A DNA stretch of 64,000 nt, taken from Bryobacterales bacterium (GTDB lineage Bacteria > Acidobacteriota > Terriglobia > Bryobacterales > Bryobacteraceae). Location: the NCBI GenBank assembly GCA_020846745.1, contig JADLDI010000138.1, forward strand, positions 1-64,000, given 5' to 3'. Of this stretch, positions 51,730-60,795 are shown piece by piece (position 1 is the first letter of the stretch; the number at the start of each line of letters is the position of its first letter). The notes below the pieces were generated by a model. The model was not told the DNA's origin and did not search any database. It worked only from the letters and a program-made list of their open reading frames with translations. The position numbers were made by a program, and so were the translations under genes.

Positions 51730-54651
51730 CTACGGCCCCGTGTAATAGAACGACAGGTTAACTTTTCCAGACTTATAACCAAGATCGTCCGCTTTGATAC
51801 CGAGCGTCTTGCCGCTCGGGAGTGTGACCCAGCATGTTTGTCCTTTACCGATCTCACACATCAGGTAGGACTCCGGCTCGAGCGTTTGCCCTTTGGCCGG
51901 CTTCAACGATTGGTAATCCTTGATGGAGATAGGCCGGGATGCCGCTAATATCGCGCTGTTAGTCGAAAACAAGCCGATTGTCGCGACGTCGTCAGTAGAG
52001 AGCGCGGCCAGGTGCAGCGCCACGTTGTCACCTAAGCGGTACACCCTCTGCCCGCTGGTATTCGTATTCCACTTGCCCGCGGCGACCGGGAGCGCCCGGC
52101 TGTGTGCCTGAGCCGCACCTTCCGCCACCGCGGCCACAGACAGCACGTCTGTTCCGGTCGCGTTCTGCTGCCAACCCATGGCATAGAAGGCGAACGAGGT
52201 TTGCCCGATCGGCGCCGTACCGAGGCGCTGAATGTCTCGGGTGGCATCCTTTTTGCGCACCAGAAAACAGGTGACAGGTCCGGCATGGCCAGGAGGAGAC
52301 GGGCAGGCATTCGATGCAATCAGCTCATTCAACTTGGGCGATACGGCCTTTTCGTTGTCGATGATCGGAGCCTTCGGCTCCAACGGACTCGGCAGCGAGA
52401 ACACGAACATTTTCGCCGTAGCCGAACTCCGCCGCCGCAGATCCTCAATGATTACGCCGAACTTCGGATTGTTCGCCGGATGCACAAACCAACTGTTCTG
52501 CGGGACGATCAGCGGATAGAAGGCCGGCACGGGCGAGGCCGCGGGAGCGGAAGTCTGTGCCTGCCGCAGTTGCTGCTGTTGTTGGCCCAATGTCGTAAGC
52601 AGGCGCTGATTATCTGCCTCCACTTTCTGGATTCGCTCACGAAGTACGGCAGCTTCCTTGTCCGCCGGTTCCGGAGGAGGGCCTTGTTGTTGCACGTCCA
52701 GCTTTAGATCGCGCACCCGCGCCGCCTGGTTCAGCCGCATTTTCAGAGCGGAAACCTCGTCCTGCAGAGTGCGAATCTGGGCAGCCGACCAGTCGTCGGT
52801 TGTCGCTTTTACCGCCGGCGCTTCTTTCGCCTTCTTATCCAGCACCTCAGCCTGCCGCTTGTAGTCGCTCAATTCCTTTTCGAGTTGCTCACGTTCACGG
52901 CCTTTCGCCGTCAGCAATGCCACCTCCGCCGCCCTGGCGTTCGCCGCGTTTTCGAGGGCCTTCGCATGCACTTCCGCCCGTTCCGCGATACCGCGCTGTT
53001 CCAGTGCATTGTTGGCCTCGCGATCAGCGCGGTTCCGCTCCTGGGCTAAGCGCATGACAGCATAACTCAAGCCAATGACAGCCAGCGCCATCAGCCCCAG
53101 CGCCAGCCATCCCAGGCGCCGCTTCTGTTCGAGCAACTTCCGCCGCTCCTGCTCATGTCGCGCCAACGCCTGGGCCGTTTCCAACTCCCGGTGTTGCCGC
53201 TCCTCTTCCTGCCGCTTGGCCTCATCCTGCGCCTTCCGGCTTGCGGCCAGGAATTCACAGATGCGCGCGTACCGCACCTCGCGTTTCGGGATGTACTGTG
53301 CCGCCCAGGCAGAGTTCCAATGATCGTCCCGCTGCAGGCTTTCGATGTAGGAAAGATCGGGATCTTCCGTGTAGTCAGCCTGGCGCTTCACACAACTGGA
53401 CACGTCGCGCAGCCACTCCGCGCTTCGAGCCTCAGCCGATACCCACTCACCGAGTAACTTCCATTTGCGGATCAGGCTTTCGTGCGAGATATCGATGATC
53501 GACCGCGGTCCGAGCGCTTTGCCGGTTGTTGAAAACAGCAGTGAGTTTTCGCGGGCCGAGTACAACTCGACCACGCTATTCACTTGCGCGCGTTCGTGTG
53601 CGGTCCGCGCACCGGTTACGGCGTAGATCCACCGCAACCGAGCGGGGCGGCGCACCGCGCTTCCATCAATGGTTGTTGTGATACACCGGAACAGCCGGCG
53701 AGCCCACGCCTTGGTATCCTCGGACAGGCTGTCGTACAACTCGGCCGCATGCTGATCGAGCGCGGACCCGGTTTTGCTAACCTCCTCATAATCCTCAATG
53801 CTCAGCACACGCGGCTCGCTCTCCCGGCTGGAGTGATCGAAAGTGCGCATCAGCGCGTGCTGCAACACGGGCAATTGATCAGGATCGTCACCGGCATCGG
53901 TGAGAAGCCTCTGTACCAGTGCCGGCGACACGTCAGCCCCAGCCAGGCCTACCGGCCGCTCGATGGTCGCTTGCCGCTGGTTTAAGGTAAGGCGCGGGAT
54001 CAGGTACTGGCTCCGATTCAACGCCTCGGCCAGTCCTGGAAAGTGCGTGCAGTACCCCAGGAATTCCGACCGCATCGTGAGCACCACATAAATCGGCTCA
54101 TTGAATGCTTCGGTGGCCTCAATCAGCAGGCTGACAAATAGCGCCGCCTCCGCTTTGCTCGCCGGATGCCGGTTTTCTTTTGCGAACCGGAACAACTCCT
54201 CAAACTGATCGACAACCAGCAGCAGGTTCTCACCGGCCCGCAGCTTTGCGTTCCGCACAGCGTTCACCAGCCCATAACTACTGCGGCCCAATAACTCCCG
54301 CAGCGCCGCGGGATCTTCAGAGTCGAACACTTCTCGCGCCGCAAGCGCCTGGGTCAATTCCTGCAGCGGCGCGCTTCCGGGACGCATGATCGCGATCCGC
54401 CATCGCGAACTGGTGCCCACCAGGTACCCGCGCTGCAGCACAGGTAACAGACCCGCCCTGACTAACGACGATTTGCCGCTTCCCGAACTGCCGATTACCG
54501 CCAGAAACCGGTTGTGCGCCAGCCGTTCCACCAGCTCCCGCGTATGCGCTTCACGTCCGAAAAACAGCAGCGATTCGTACGACTCAAACGGCCGCAGCCC
54601 GACATACGGATTATCCAGCGCCAGTACCGGATCGAACTCAGCCGCCGGCAT
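51730..54651 (-). CDS. nSTAND1-type ATPase with membrane segment and unknown C-terminal domain
   Basis: 973 residues from ATG 54651 (GTG 54657 is an alternative). NPYVGLRPFESYESLLFFGR and Walker A VIGSSGSGKSSLVRAGLLP (about 54-72), Walker B LLLVVDQFEELF (about 145-156) and the closing IDISHESLIRKW (about 388-399) identify the nSTAND1 clade. A membrane helix at about 515-535 follows, then a long Gln/Glu coiled coil (about 540-705). The last 260 residues contain an unrecognised domain with Trp/Phe-rich beta strands (VPQNSWFVHPANNPKFGVII ... GYKSGKVNLSFYYTGP). The ATPase would switch the neighbouring TIR effectors; the tail probably senses the trigger. It overlaps the TIR gene by 14 bases. Confidence 0.9.
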   Translation of the reverse strand: MPAAEFDPVLALDNPYVGLRPFESYESLLFFGREAHTRELVERLAHNRFLAVIGSSGSGKSSLVRAGLLPVLQRGYLVGTSSRWRIAIMRPGSAPLQELTQALAAREVFDSEDPAALRELLGRSSYGLVNAVRNAKLRAGENLLLVVDQFEELFRFAKENRHPASKAEAALFVSLLIEATEAFNEPIYVVLTMRSEFLGYCTHFPGLAEALNRSQYLIPRLTLNQRQATIERPVGLAGADVSPALVQRLLTDAGDDPDQLPVLQHALMRTFDHSSRESEPRVLSIEDYEEVSKTGSALDQHAAELYDSLSEDTKAWARRLFRCITTTIDGSAVRRPARLRWIYAVTGARTAHERAQVNSVVELYSARENSLLFSTTGKALGPRSIIDISHESLIRKWKLLGEWVSAEARSAEWLRDVSSCVKRQADYTEDPDLSYIESLQRDDHWNSAWAAQYIPKREVRYARICEFLAASRKAQDEAKRQEEERQHRELETAQALARHEQERRKLLEQKRRLGWLALGLMALAVIGLSYAVMRLAQERNRADREANNALEQRGIAERAEVHAKALENAANARAAEVALLTAKGREREQLEKELSDYKRQAEVLDKKAKEAPAVKATTDDWSAAQIRTLQDEVSALKMRLNQAARVRDLKLDVQQQGPPPEPADKEAAVLRERIQKVEADNQRLLTTLGQQQQQLRQAQTSAPAASPVPAFYPLIVPQNSWFVHPANNPKFGVIIEDLRRRSSATAKMFVFSLPSPLEPKAPIIDNEKAVSPKLNELIASNACPSPPGHAGPVTCFLVRKKDATRDIQRLGTAPIGQTSFAFYAMGWQQNATGTDVLSVAAVAEGAAQAHSRALPVAAGKWNTNTSGQRVYRLGDNVALHLAALSTDDVATIGLFSTNSAILAASRPISIKDYQSLKPAKGQTLEPESYLMCEIGKGQTCWVTLPSGKTLGIKADDLGYKSGKVNLSFYYTGP

Positions 54652-56053
54652 AAGCACCGTCCGTCTTCCTCAGTCTGGCCAGGAAGGGCTCAAGGCGACC
54701 GAGGTCCACCCGGTCGGGCTCCGAAACAAGTTGCACCGGATACGTCTGGAATGGCGACGGATCGTCCACCACAAAACATTTCGAGCGGAGTGGCGGCCGC
54801 TTGTACAACCGCTCGGCCGTGCAGACATCCCAGGCGTTCTGCTGCAGCCACGGGAAGGGAGCGCACTTCCGGAAGAGCAGCACACCTTCACACTGCTTCA
54901 ACAACTGCTCGTGCCGTTCCGCGAACCCATTCCGCGACGGCAGAAACACATTCAGCGCTTCTCGATCTTCGATCTTCGAACGCCACTGCTCCGCCAGTTT
55001 GCGGTCTTCCTCTTCCGTCGGGTCGCAAATCAGGTATACCCCGCCTGGCCCGGCGGCGACCCCGTTTACCGCCGGCTCCTCGGCCGGAGCGGAAATCAGC
55101 CCCACCGCCGCTGAAATCATTTCGCGATCGTTGGTGCCCGTCAACAAACGTGTGGTGGCGGGCAGCCCGTTTAGCCGGCCTACCGACTCGAGTAGCGCCG
55201 CCTGCTGTTGCGACGCTCGCCCGCGTGCTTCCGGATCGATCCAGATCAGCGGGCGCACTCCCAATCGCGCCGCTTCTTTCAGCTGAAACGTAACAAACGG
55301 GTCGTATTCCGCGCCCAGTACAAATACGGCCGCCACCGCCTGTTCCAGTTCGGCCTCAACCAGTTCCCGAGTGGTGAAGTCCAACTCCGAAACACCCACC
55401 GGAGCCACGTTGTAGCCCTTCTGATGCAGTTGTTCGCGGAGCTTCTCCGCCGCCGCGATCATGTCCTGTGCCGGGCACGAGACAAACACTTTTTCCGACC
55501 GTGACCGCATTCGCCGCAAGAGGTCAACCAACGCCGCCGTCGTCCGCCGCAATTCGCGCCGGAAATCGTCGGTTCCCGGCGTGAACTCCATGTACTCCGC
55601 CTCGCCGTTAAAGAAGTTCGCATGTTGCAGCCGCGGCAGAAACTTCTCGTGCGCCCGGTTGGCCCACGGCGCCTTGATCACTTTGAACAGCCGGAAGATC
55701 GTGCCGACCTTCATTTTGTCCAGGCACGGCATTTCGTTTTCCTGCAACTGTTCGACGGTACAGAACTGGTTGAGGAAACACGCGCGCTCTTTCCCACACC
55801 ACCTCGATGTGCGGTAGCTGGGAGAGACGATCGTCAGAAACGCGGCCGACCGCTTGATGCCTTCTTCGATTTCGCTTTTCCAGTCCTCGGCAACCCGGAT
55901 CTCTTTCACATCCTGCCAGATCGAGACCCTCACCCCAAGCTCGCGCCCGAGCGACTCGCGCAGGTTTTGCTCGAACATTCCCACCCATTCCCGCTCGTCG
56001 GCGTGCGAATAGCTGATGAAAAGATCGTAGTCAAAGCCCGGCACATAGGCCAT
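54638..56053 (-). CDS. Multi-TIR effector-like protein
   Basis: 471 residues. N-terminal TIR (about 7-165): FDYDLFISYSHADEREWV, VSIWQDVKEIRVAEDW, FLTIVSPSYRTSRWCGKE, with Glu89 of the WCxxE motif as the likely NADase residue. Two more TIR/flavodoxin-like segments follow: about 187-290 (EKVFVSCPAQDMIAAAEKLR ... YNVAPVGVSELDF ... AVFVLGAEYDPFV) and about 335-460 (GGVYLICDPTEEEDRKLAEQ ... LNVFLPSRNGF ... VLLFRKCAPFPW). The last two lack an obvious catalytic Glu. First gene of the set; overlaps the nSTAND ATPase. Probably an NAD-consuming or signalling effector. Confidence 0.87.
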   Translation of the reverse strand: MAYVPGFDYDLFISYSHADEREWVGMFEQNLRESLGRELGVRVSIWQDVKEIRVAEDWKSEIEEGIKRSAAFLTIVSPSYRTSRWCGKERACFLNQFCTVEQLQENEMPCLDKMKVGTIFRLFKVIKAPWANRAHEKFLPRLQHANFFNGEAEYMEFTPGTDDFRRELRRTTAALVDLLRRMRSRSEKVFVSCPAQDMIAAAEKLREQLHQKGYNVAPVGVSELDFTTRELVEAELEQAVAAVFVLGAEYDPFVTFQLKEAARLGVRPLIWIDPEARGRASQQQAALLESVGRLNGLPATTRLLTGTNDREMISAAVGLISAPAEEPAVNGVAAGPGGVYLICDPTEEEDRKLAEQWRSKIEDREALNVFLPSRNGFAERHEQLLKQCEGVLLFRKCAPFPWLQQNAWDVCTAERLYKRPPLRSKCFVVDDPSPFQTYPVQLVSEPDRVDLGRLEPFLARLRKTDGAYAGG

Positions 56054-56142
56054 ATCGCCGCCGCCCTCTCTATAGTGGTTTCTGGATTATATCCGAATCA
56101 CGCGGTCGACGCCTTAGCGTTTAGGCGGCCGAAACGCGCCTC

Positions 56143-56171
56143 TTGACAAGACTCCTGGAAAGTTATACCTA
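56143..56171 (+). promoter_or_regulatory. Possible sigma70 promoter of the Oar-like receptor gene
   Basis: TTGACA (56143-56148) is a perfect -35 element; TACCTA (56166-56171) is at 17-base spacing, with TATACC two bases earlier as an alternative. The gene starts at 56244, giving a leader of about 65 bases. Confidence 0.5.
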
Positions 56172-56243
56172 AGTTAACTGTATTCAGAGGTCGAAAGCAT
56201 ACAAACCTGGTTGTTTAGCTTTCTTAAGGCTCAAGGAGAACTA

Positions 56244-59200
56244 ATGAGGATTCCTCAAACGTGTGGAGTGGCTGTGCTTGCCCTCTTCAGCGCCGCGACC
56301 CTACTGGCGCAGGGTGAACGCGGCACCATTACCGGGACTGTGACGGATAGCACAGGCGCGATCGTCCCGGGCGCATCGGTGACTTTACGCAACCTCGGCA
56401 CCAATATTCAGACCCGGGCCGAGAGCAACTCATCGGGTCTGTACGTTTTTCCGGCGCTCAATCCTGGCAGCTACGACGTTACCGTCGAGAGGGCCGGCTT
56501 CCGCTCCCGTAAGATTTCGAACATTCCGCTGACCACCGGTCTCACTGCAACCATTGATGCAGTGCTCGAAGTCGGCCAAGTGGCCGAAACCGTCGAAGTT
56601 CAGGCCGCCGCGGTCCTTTTGGAAGCCCAAACTTCCGGCCTCGGCAAAACCGTTGAGACACGCCGTGTAGTGGAACTGCCGCTGCTTGGCCGCAACCCGC
56701 TGCAGTTGGCTGCGCTGGCGCCTGGAGTTATTCCCAGCCGCGGCCAAGTGGGCGCCGGCGGCGATGCTATCGGCCAGGCCAGCAACTCGCGCATTTCAGG
56801 CGGGCTGGCAATGCAAAACGCCATTCTGATGGACGGCGGCGACAGCCGCGGTTTCACGTCGGGCGGACAATCGTACGCATTTCCGATTGAATCGGTCGCG
56901 GAGTTCAAGGTAGAAACTGCGAATTATTCGGCAGAGTTCGGCCGCGCCGCGGGAGGCACGATCAACGTTGCCTCACGCTCCGGCACGAATGAGTTCCACG
57001 GGGTGGTTTACGAATTCTTGCGCAGCCAGAAGCTCAATGCGAACTCCTGGACGAACAACCGTAACCGCGTTGCACGCGCACCATTCCAGTTCAACCAGTA
57101 TGGCGCCGCGGGCGGTGGCAGGATCATCCGCGACCGCACGTTCTTCTTCGCCAACTACGAAGCGGTACGGCAGGGCAGTCCCAACAACTTCCTCGCCACG
57201 GTGCCGCTGCCGCAGTGGCGCACGGGCGACTTCCGGAATACGTTCGATCGCGACGGGAACCAAGTCCAGATCTTCGACTACAGCACCACGCGCGTGGACC
57301 CCAACAATCCGAACGGGTTTACTCGCGACCTGTTCCCCAACAACATCATTCCCGCAAATCGCATACACCCGATCTCGCAGCAGTTGATGAAATATTGGCC
57401 CGAGGCGAACCGCGCGGGCGAAGGCGCGGCGCAGGTGAATAACTACTTCAAGGCCGGCAAGAACGTGAACAACATCGACTCGTGGTTTTCGCGCATCGAT
57501 CACCAGATCAGCGAGAAACACCGCCTTTTCGGGCGTTTTGCAGGATCGCAGAACGAGTCTTACCCACTGGGTTTGATCGATGCCACCTTCCCCGCCACCA
57601 GCACCGCCACGCGCCCCACGCGCAACGCCGGCATCAGCTTGACCTCTACGTTCTCGCCCAACCTGCTCGGTGAGTTCCGCGTCAGCTACACGCGCCTGCA
57701 GAACAACTCGCGTCCCGAAAGCGAAGGCTTCGATCTGGCGAGTGCCGGGTTCCCGAAGGCTCTGGCCGACGCCGTCACCTACAAGCAGTTTCCGCAAATC
57801 CAGGTCCAGCAGTACGCCAGCGGTTCCGGTCTTGCGGTGGCCACCTTCGGATCCACCGAGGTCAGCAGCCTGGGCGGCAGCGGCCGCGACCTGTTACCGC
57901 AGGACACCTGGCACGCGCAGTATCACGTCACCTGGATTCGCGGCCGCCACAAGATGAAGGCCGGCATCGATCTTCAGCGCCTCAAAATGGCCGCTTTCAA
58001 CTCGCGGCTTTCGGGCGGCCAGTTCAACTTCGACCGCACTTACACGCAGGGCCCGAACCCGGCTGAGACCAAGTTGAATTCGGGTAACGGGTTTGCGAGC
58101 TTCCTGCTTGGTGTACCGATTTCCGGCAGCCTGGATACGACGCCCAGCATGTATCTCGTCCAGCGCTATAACTCGGCCTACTTCCAGGACGACTGGCGCG
58201 TCACCAACAAACTCACGCTAAACCTCGGTTTCCGCTATGAGTACATCTCGCCGTATGCCGAGAAGTTCGGGCAGATCGGCTACATGGACACGAAACAGGT
58301 GGATCCGCAGTCGGGCTTGCCTGGCGTCTTCGTGTGGACAAAGCCGGGCGAATACCACCATGACCCCAACTACTGGACGCCTGCCCCACGCGTGGGCATC
58401 GCCTACCAGTTGACCTCGAAGACCGTCATCCGCACGTCGGGCGGAATTTTCAACGCAGCCAATAACGGACTGAACGCGGCCGCTTCTGACTTCGGCAGCG
58501 GCTTGTTCGTGAATAACTCCCTGTCGTTGGGCGCCCCGAACCCGATCCAGTTTACTCCTCCCGTCGGCGGCAGTTGGTCGAACCCGTTCGCGGCCGGCTT
58601 GGTGTTCCCGGTGAAAGGACAAACGGCATTTCAGGGCCAGAACATTCGCGTGGAGTTCCGTGACCATCCGAACGCCTATGTCGGCATGTGGTCCTTCTCG
58701 ATTCAACATCAGTTGAGCAACAATATCGTTGCCGAGATCGGTTACGCAGGGTCCAAGACGACCCACCTGTTCTGGAATCGCATGGATAACGCCAACGATC
58801 CGCTGCTGCTCTCGCAGTGGGGCTCGCGCCTGCTCGACACCGTGCAGAACCCGTTTTACGGCAAGATCCAGGGCGGCATCGGGGCGTTCCCGACCATTCA
58901 GCGGCGCCAGTTGCTGCGTCCCTTCCCGCAATATCAGCAGATCCTGGCGATTCGCCGTCCGTATGGCGACGCACAGTATCAGAGCATGGTCGCCCGTATC
59001 GAAAAGGCGTACTCGAAGGGCTTCACGGTATCGTTCGCCTACACGCTCTCGAAGCTGATCGCGTCCACGGCGGAATCGAACACATGGCTGATCGGCCCCT
59101 CGAACGCGCTCTACGATCCCAAGTACAACCGCCACGTGGAAGGCAACGACACGCCGCACCGGTTCGTGATGAGCCATTTGTGGGACATCCCCTTCGGCAT

Positions 59201-59699
59201 CGGCAAGTCGCGGTTCAACAAAGGCATCCCGGCACGGATTCTGGGCAACTGGCAGTTTGGCGGCATCACCGTTCTTCAGGCCGGCCGCCCGATTCTCATC
59301 AGTGCCCCCGATACCACCGGTCTGCTGGAGTTCCAGTACACCAACGGCCGCGCGAACCGTTTAAAGAGTGCGGTGCTCGACAGTCCGACCAAGACGAAAT
59401 GGTTCGACACCACCGCGTTTGAGCGTGCCGCGGCATTCACTGTGCCCACGGATAGCCTGAGCCAGCCGGACCTCCGCACCCCCTGGCGCACCGCCTTCAA
59501 CTGGTCTGTCTTCAAGAACAACCCGATCAAGGAAGGCCGCTACAATATCCAGTTCCGCATGGAGATGTACAACGTCTTCAATCAGGCACAGTTCGATGTG
59601 CGCAACGCTTCAACCGATTTGACCAACGCGCAGTTCGGCCAGATCACAGAAGGCGACGGATCGCGTAATATCCAGTTCGGGCTCCGCCTCGTCTTCTAA
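56244..59699 (+). CDS. Oar-like TonB-dependent outer membrane receptor
   Basis: 1151 residues from ATG 56244, with AAGGAGA 5-6 bases upstream. Signal peptide to about residue 23 (VAVLALFSAATLLAQG), a carboxypeptidase-regulatory-like domain (GTITGTVTDSTGAIVPGASV), a plug domain (about 120-240: ILMDGGDSRGFTSGGQSYAF; AEFGRAAGGTINVASRSGTN) and a long beta-barrel ending in an aromatic residue (FGLRLVF). Such receptors are abundant in Acidobacteria and likely import glycans or release proteins with TonB energy. It precedes a mannonate dehydratase-like gene by 15 bases, suggesting uronate- or glycan-related uptake. Confidence 0.92.
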   Translation: MRIPQTCGVAVLALFSAATLLAQGERGTITGTVTDSTGAIVPGASVTLRNLGTNIQTRAESNSSGLYVFPALNPGSYDVTVERAGFRSRKISNIPLTTGLTATIDAVLEVGQVAETVEVQAAAVLLEAQTSGLGKTVETRRVVELPLLGRNPLQLAALAPGVIPSRGQVGAGGDAIGQASNSRISGGLAMQNAILMDGGDSRGFTSGGQSYAFPIESVAEFKVETANYSAEFGRAAGGTINVASRSGTNEFHGVVYEFLRSQKLNANSWTNNRNRVARAPFQFNQYGAAGGGRIIRDRTFFFANYEAVRQGSPNNFLATVPLPQWRTGDFRNTFDRDGNQVQIFDYSTTRVDPNNPNGFTRDLFPNNIIPANRIHPISQQLMKYWPEANRAGEGAAQVNNYFKAGKNVNNIDSWFSRIDHQISEKHRLFGRFAGSQNESYPLGLIDATFPATSTATRPTRNAGISLTSTFSPNLLGEFRVSYTRLQNNSRPESEGFDLASAGFPKALADAVTYKQFPQIQVQQYASGSGLAVATFGSTEVSSLGGSGRDLLPQDTWHAQYHVTWIRGRHKMKAGIDLQRLKMAAFNSRLSGGQFNFDRTYTQGPNPAETKLNSGNGFASFLLGVPISGSLDTTPSMYLVQRYNSAYFQDDWRVTNKLTLNLGFRYEYISPYAEKFGQIGYMDTKQVDPQSGLPGVFVWTKPGEYHHDPNYWTPAPRVGIAYQLTSKTVIRTSGGIFNAANNGLNAAASDFGSGLFVNNSLSLGAPNPIQFTPPVGGSWSNPFAAGLVFPVKGQTAFQGQNIRVEFRDHPNAYVGMWSFSIQHQLSNNIVAEIGYAGSKTTHLFWNRMDNANDPLLLSQWGSRLLDTVQNPFYGKIQGGIGAFPTIQRRQLLRPFPQYQQILAIRRPYGDAQYQSMVARIEKAYSKGFTVSFAYTLSKLIASTAESNTWLIGPSNALYDPKYNRHVEGNDTPHRFVMSHLWDIPFGIGKSRFNKGIPARILGNWQFGGITVLQAGRPILISAPDTTGLLEFQYTNGRANRLKSAVLDSPTKTKWFDTTAFERAAAFTVPTDSLSQPDLRTPWRTAFNWSVFKNNPIKEGRYNIQFRMEMYNVFNQAQFDVRNASTDLTNAQFGQITEGDGSRNIQFGLRLVF

Positions 59700-59714
59700 G
59701 TCAGGAGTCACTCG

Positions 59715-60794
59715 ATGGATCTAAATCGACGATCATTTGTACGATTGGGGTCTGGCGCCGCGGGCGCCGGCCTGCTCGGCTACGCCGCTCAGCAAACCAA
59801 GCGAGCCGACGGCATCAAGCTCGCTACGTTCTTCACCGACAACCCATCCGACAAAGACCTGGCCCTGCTCCGGCACGCCGGTGTCGATGCCGTTTCCATC
59901 TGGACTTCCACCGCCAACAACAATGCCGAATGGATGTTGGCCACTAAGAAGAAAATGGAGGCCAACGGCGTCCAGATTTATAACATCGGCATGATCGACT
60001 TACATTGCGATCCGACGATCGTCTTAGGCCGCCCTGGAGTCGACACGAAGATTGAGCAATACAAGACCTATCTCGGTAACCTAGGCCGCGCGGGCATCGG
60101 TTACACCACGTATGCCCACATGTCGAACATCAAAGATCAGCCGACTCCCGGTTTCTACCAAACCGCAGCCGGCAGGACTCGCGGCGGCGCGCCCACTCGC
60201 GAGTTTGACCTGACAGTGGCCAAAAAACTCCCGTGCTCGTTCGATAAGGAATACCAGGAAGACCACATCTGGAAAACCTTTACCACGTTCATCCGCGCCG
60301 TCATGCCCGTTGCGGAAAAGAACAAGGTGCGCATCGGCCTGCATCCCGACGATCCGCCGGTAGCCTCGCTCGGCTGCGTCGCTCGTGTTTTCCGCACCTA
60401 CGAAGCTTACGAGCGTGCCTTCCAGATCGCCGCGAGCGATAACTTCGGTGTCTGCCTTTGCATCGGCACGTGGGGCGAAGGCGGCAAACAGGGCTTTGGC
60501 AAAGATCCTGTTGAAGCTGTCCGCGCTTTAGGGGCCAAGAAGAAGATCTACAAAGTCCACTTCCGCAACGTCTCCGGTCCGCTACCAAAATTCCAGGAAA
60601 CCTTCGTCGATAATGGGTACTTGGATATGTACGCGGTGATGAAGGCGCTCCGCGACGTCAACTTCGACGGCATCGTCATCCCGGATCACGTGCCCGGCGG
60701 CGCCGTCGGCTATCCGTCCGCCGACAACGCTTACACCATTGGTTACATGAAAGCCCTGCGCGACCGCGTCAACGTAGAAGCCCGGCGCGCCTAA
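59715..60794 (+). CDS. Mannonate dehydratase-like protein with Tat-type leader
   Basis: 359 residues. A twin-arginine-like start MDLNRRSFVRLGSGAAGAG suggests export. The TIM-barrel body has VRIGLHPDDPP (the His-Pro-Asp-Asp-Pro-Pro signature of UxuA), CLCIGTWGEGG and YKVHFRNVSGPLPKFQETFV (metal-binding His). True UxuA is cytoplasmic and dehydrates D-mannonate in glucuronate breakdown; a Tat leader makes a periplasmic sugar-acid role possible. Second gene of the receptor operon. Confidence 0.85.
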   Translation: MDLNRRSFVRLGSGAAGAGLLGYAAQQTKRADGIKLATFFTDNPSDKDLALLRHAGVDAVSIWTSTANNNAEWMLATKKKMEANGVQIYNIGMIDLHCDPTIVLGRPGVDTKIEQYKTYLGNLGRAGIGYTTYAHMSNIKDQPTPGFYQTAAGRTRGGAPTREFDLTVAKKLPCSFDKEYQEDHIWKTFTTFIRAVMPVAEKNKVRIGLHPDDPPVASLGCVARVFRTYEAYERAFQIAASDNFGVCLCIGTWGEGGKQGFGKDPVEAVRALGAKKKIYKVHFRNVSGPLPKFQETFVDNGYLDMYAVMKALRDVNFDGIVIPDHVPGGAVGYPSADNAYTIGYMKALRDRVNVEARRA

Positions 60795-60795
60795 C

